Shown piece after piece: positions 4,980 to 6,734 of a DNA stretch of 6,734 nt. This DNA is from an uncultured Oscillibacter sp. (GTDB lineage Bacteria > Bacillota > Clostridia > Oscillospirales > Oscillospiraceae), in contig CAMHDB010000104.1 of NCBI GenBank assembly GCA_946183715.1, forward strand, positions 1-6,734, read 5' to 3'. The position numbers were made by a program, and so were the translations under genes. Position 1 is the first letter of the stretch. The number at the start of each line of letters is the position of its first letter. The notes under the pieces were generated by a model that saw only the letters and a list, made by a program, of their open reading frames with translations, was not told the origin of the DNA and made no database searches.

Positions 4980-5945
4980 CTAAAACCTACATAGCGCCGC
5001 CGTACTCCAGAACAGCCAGCCCGCCGCGCACAGCGCCGCCAGTAACAGTACGCCCGCCGCGTACAACATTCGATTCGCGCGCGGAATGTCCGCCGCTTCC
5101 GGCTGACGCGTCGCGTCTCCGAGGCGGGGCTTGTCGCAATACTCCCCGAAGTAGTACGCCGGGCCGCCCAGTTGAATCCCCAGCGCCCCCGCGCATGCCG
5201 ATTCCGTCTGTCCGGCGTTCGGGCTTGCGTGTTTGCGACGGTCGCGCCGCCAGATTCGCCACGCCTCCCGCGCGTTGTGTCCCGTTACCGCCGCCGAGAG
5301 TACCCAGCACAGCGCCGCGATTCGCGACGGGACGTAATTCGCGGCGTCGTCGAGTTTCGCGGCGGCGCGCCCGAATTGCAGGTAGCGCGCGTTCTTGTAG
5401 CCTATCATGCTGTCCATCGTATTGACGGCCTTGTAGGCGAGGGCCAGCGGCGCGCCGCCCAGAAAGAAGTACAGCAACGGCGCGGCGACGCCGTCGCAAA
5501 AGTTCTCCGCGACGCTCTCCACGGCGGCCCGGATTACCCCGTACTCGTCGAGGGCGTCCGTGTCGCGCCCGACAATCCGCGACACCGCCGTCCGCGCCCT
5601 GCGCAAGTCGTGCTTGCACAGTTGCGCGTATACGTTGCGGCTCTCGCGGGCCAGTCCGCGCAGGGCTAACGACTGCCAGCCCCAGAACGTTTGCAGGGCG
5701 AAGTGGCAGAGGGGGTGTACTTGCGCGGCTGCGCGGCACAGTCCGAGCGCGGCAGCGAACGTCAGCAAAGGTAATGACGCCGCCAGTACGCCGCCGCCGA
5801 TACGCTCCGGCAGGTGCTCCCGCAGGAACGCCTCCGCGCGCGTGATACAGCGGCCCATACATACAACCGGGTGAGGAATCGCGGCGGGGTCGCCGAAAAG
5901 CAGGTCGAGTACGAACGCGCAGAGCGCCGCGCACGGAATCAGCAC
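4980..5945 (-). CDS. cbiB: Adenosylcobinamide-phosphate synthase CbiB (membrane protein)
   Basis: Integral membrane enzyme that attaches aminopropanol phosphate (the product of the next gene, cobD) to adenosylcobyric acid, giving adenosylcobinamide phosphate. It is 321 residues, a normal length. Hydrophobic segments lie near 2-18, 50-73, 152-171, 207-221 and 293-318. Family motifs: FGDP (17-20) then HPVVCMG (25-31); ESVAENFCDG (143-152); YKAVNTMDSMIGYKN (171-185); KLDDAANYVPSR (197-208); SPNAGQTESACAGALG (241-256). The start is a GTG at 5945, seven bases after a run of six G (5953-5958) that can act as a weak Shine-Dalgarno. The start overlaps the end of the preceding cobU-like gene by seven bases, so coupling is likely. 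The name CbiB avoids confusion with Pseudomonas-style CobD, which denotes this same enzyme. Confidence 0.96.
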   Translation of the reverse strand: MLIPCAALCAFVLDLLFGDPAAIPHPVVCMGRCITRAEAFLREHLPERIGGGVLAASLPLLTFAAALGLCRAAAQVHPLCHFALQTFWGWQSLALRGLARESRNVYAQLCKHDLRRARTAVSRIVGRDTDALDEYGVIRAAVESVAENFCDGVAAPLLYFFLGGAPLALAYKAVNTMDSMIGYKNARYLQFGRAAAKLDDAANYVPSRIAALCWVLSAAVTGHNAREAWRIWRRDRRKHASPNAGQTESACAGALGIQLGGPAYYFGEYCDKPRLGDATRQPEAADIPRANRMLYAAGVLLLAALCAAGWLFWSTAALCRF

Positions 5946-6277
5946 GGCAATTCCCCCCGGATTACCAGCGGAATCCCGCAGAAGACGCGTACAACCGCCG
6001 CCGCGCGTTGGGCCAGTAAACAGTTGAGGCGTCCGGCGGCCTCCCGGGCGTTACGCTCCACGGCGTCCACGGGCACGACGCCCCCGCCCGTCTCCGTGGC
6101 GATGACAGCCTCATAGCGCGACAGTTCCTCCGCGAGCGCGTCGAGGTTATCGGAACGCGCCGCGAGTTCCTGTACGTCCCAGACGGCGCGGCGCGGCAGT
6201 TCGTCCATGCCACAGCCCAGCAGTGACGCCGCCACGGCACGTTTGCCGCTGTAGAGCGGCCCGAAAATGAAAAGCAT
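5939..6277 (-). CDS. cobU: Short CobU-like protein (adenosylcobinamide kinase / GTP guanylyltransferase family)
   Basis: Standard CobU (about 180 residues) phosphorylates adenosylcobinamide and then forms adenosylcobinamide-GDP for CobS. This frame has only 112 residues. The N-terminus, MLFIFGPLYSGKRA, keeps the place of the P-loop, but the Ser/Thr after GK is Arg (R13). The C-terminal part is clearly CobU-like: VIATETGGGVVPVDAVERNAREAAGRL (58-84; compare the NEVGxGIVP...GRxN motif of the family) and VVRVFCGIPLVIRG (95-108). The central region that carries the family's guanylated His and RP..W.T.E motif is missing. The start is secure: AAGGAGG (6285-6291), seven bases, then ATG. The gene is flanked by intact cobS and cbiB with normal spacing, and both halves stay in frame, which argues against a recent pseudogene. 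It could be a streamlined CobU with changed chemistry, or an inactive remnant with the real activity elsewhere. The length is odd, but I recall short CobU-like proteins in related Clostridia; unverified. Confidence 0.75.
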   Translation of the reverse strand: MLFIFGPLYSGKRAVAASLLGCGMDELPRRAVWDVQELAARSDNLDALAEELSRYEAVIATETGGGVVPVDAVERNAREAAGRLNCLLAQRAAAVVRVFCGIPLVIRGELPC

Positions 6278-6284
6278 ATTGTCG

Positions 6285-6291
6285 CCTCCTT
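6285..6291 (-). promoter_or_regulatory. Ribosome-binding site of the short cobU-like gene
   Basis: AAGGAGG, the best Shine-Dalgarno in the window, is seven bases before the ATG at 6277 and overlaps the cobS stop codon (6290-6292). It shows that the short cobU frame is really started here. Confidence 0.8.
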
Positions 6292-6734
6292 ATCTTGCGT
6301 ATTGCGCGAATACCAGTGCCGCCAACATCCAGAGTTCTACTTTTTGCAAGAACCAGCCCGCCAAGTCCCCGGACACGCCGCCGAAATCGCGCTTTGCGAC
6401 AACCACGTAGCGCCACAGCACGACCGCCGCCGTACACAACATGAGCAGTCCGGCGACGCCGCCGAGTAACAGCAGGGACAGCGCCGCCGCGACGCTTTCC
6501 GCGACGAGTACGGCGCGGACGCGGGGCTTGTCCGGCGCGTCGACGAGTGCGCGGGCCAGCGCGGAGGCGTCGGAGAGGGGCAGTACGGTCAGGGCCGCGC
6601 CCGAGAGCGCCCGCGAGAGTACGAATACCGGACACAGTACCCGGCACGAGTCCAGCGACGCACACAGCGCAAAATAAGCGACAAAGTACGTACACAGCCG
6701 GATGACCGCGAACGCGCCGCAGTGGGGGTCTTTG
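6290..6734 (-). CDS. cobS: Adenosylcobinamide-GDP ribazoletransferase CobS, C-terminal part (runs off the right edge)
   Basis: Membrane enzyme that joins adenosylcobinamide-GDP to alpha-ribazole (or its phosphate), the last step of cobalamin assembly. The frame is open from the window edge (first full codon at 6733) for 147 codons to TAA at 6290-6292. It begins KDPHCGAFAVIRL, matching the KDPHxGxFGV stretch of CobS, contains hydrophobic helices (for example SVAAALSLLLLGGVAGLLML), and ends with RDFGGVSGDLAGWFLQ and a final hydrophobic segment, ELWMLAALVFAQYAR. The FGGxTGD-type motif is characteristic of CobS; here T is S. About 100 N-terminal residues lie outside the window. The stop is 12 bases before the cobU-like ATG. 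The operon promoter and any cobalamin riboswitch would be further right and cannot be seen. Confidence 0.93.
   Translation of the reverse strand, partial: KDPHCGAFAVIRLCTYFVAYFALCASLDSCRVLCPVFVLSRALSGAALTVLPLSDASALARALVDAPDKPRVRAVLVAESVAAALSLLLLGGVAGLLMLCTAAVVLWRYVVVAKRDFGGVSGDLAGWFLQKVELWMLAALVFAQYAR

Noticed and set aside
2298..5874. Many long plus-strand frames opposite the cobalamin genes
   Set aside because: Arg/Ala/Pro-rich shadows caused by the high G+C content; the minus-strand frames carry clear family motifs and ribosome-binding sites.
6147..6695. 182-codon minus-strand frame across cobS and the cobU-like gene
   Set aside because: Arg-rich, low-complexity translation in the wrong frame; the real cobS frame (KDPH..., DFGGVSGD...) ends at 6290 and the real cobU frame starts at 6277.
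6278..6734. Cobalamin riboswitch or operon promoter
   Set aside because: The cobS coding frame continues to the window edge, so any such element lies outside the window.

Overview
The window comes from a G+C-rich bacterium, most likely an anaerobic member of the Clostridia (Bacillota). This is an inference from four things: strong GGAGG ribosome-binding sites, GTG starts, the cbi-type cobalamin genes, and a methylenetetrahydrofolate reductase of the type found fused in YitJ-like proteins. No marker gene fixes the taxon.

Layout. (1) 5-856 (+): methylenetetrahydrofolate reductase; its 5' side is cut by the window edge. (2) 857-1221: intergenic, lower G+C. It holds a GAAC-N4-GTTC palindrome, an imperfect inverted repeat spanning 922-1172, a perfect-consensus sigma70 promoter (TTGACA-17-TATAAT, 976-1004) firing rightwards, and a predicted 17-bp RNA stem (1064-1080 with 1145-1161). 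(3) 1222-1744: a CRISPR array of eight repeats (29 nt, the last one truncated) and seven spacers of 38-48 nt, with no cas gene in the window. (4) 1746-1816: two hairpin terminators; the first lies just past the broken last repeat and can also serve the convergent operon. (5) 1821-6734 (-): a tightly packed cobalamin operon transcribed from the right edge, in the order cobS (3' part only), a very short cobU-like gene, cbiB, cobD, cbiP and cbiC.

How the genes fit together. CbiC makes cobyrinate, CbiP amidates the a,c-diamide to cobyric acid, CobD makes aminopropanol phosphate, CbiB attaches it, CobU activates the product with GTP, and CobS joins it to the lower ligand. The operon thus covers one late corrin-ring step and most of nucleotide-loop assembly. 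MTHFR supplies methyl-THF for methionine synthesis, which commonly uses cobalamin, so the two flanks are metabolically related although they are convergent and separated by the CRISPR locus.

Most worth a second look: the promoter-bearing, structured, repeat-bounded element placed where the CRISPR leader should be; the terminal repeat that diverges at the handle and runs straight into a terminator; the short CobU with an altered P-loop; and the complete absence of GATC from all 6.7 kb (AGCT is also rare), while GTAC, of the same composition, occurs about fifty times.
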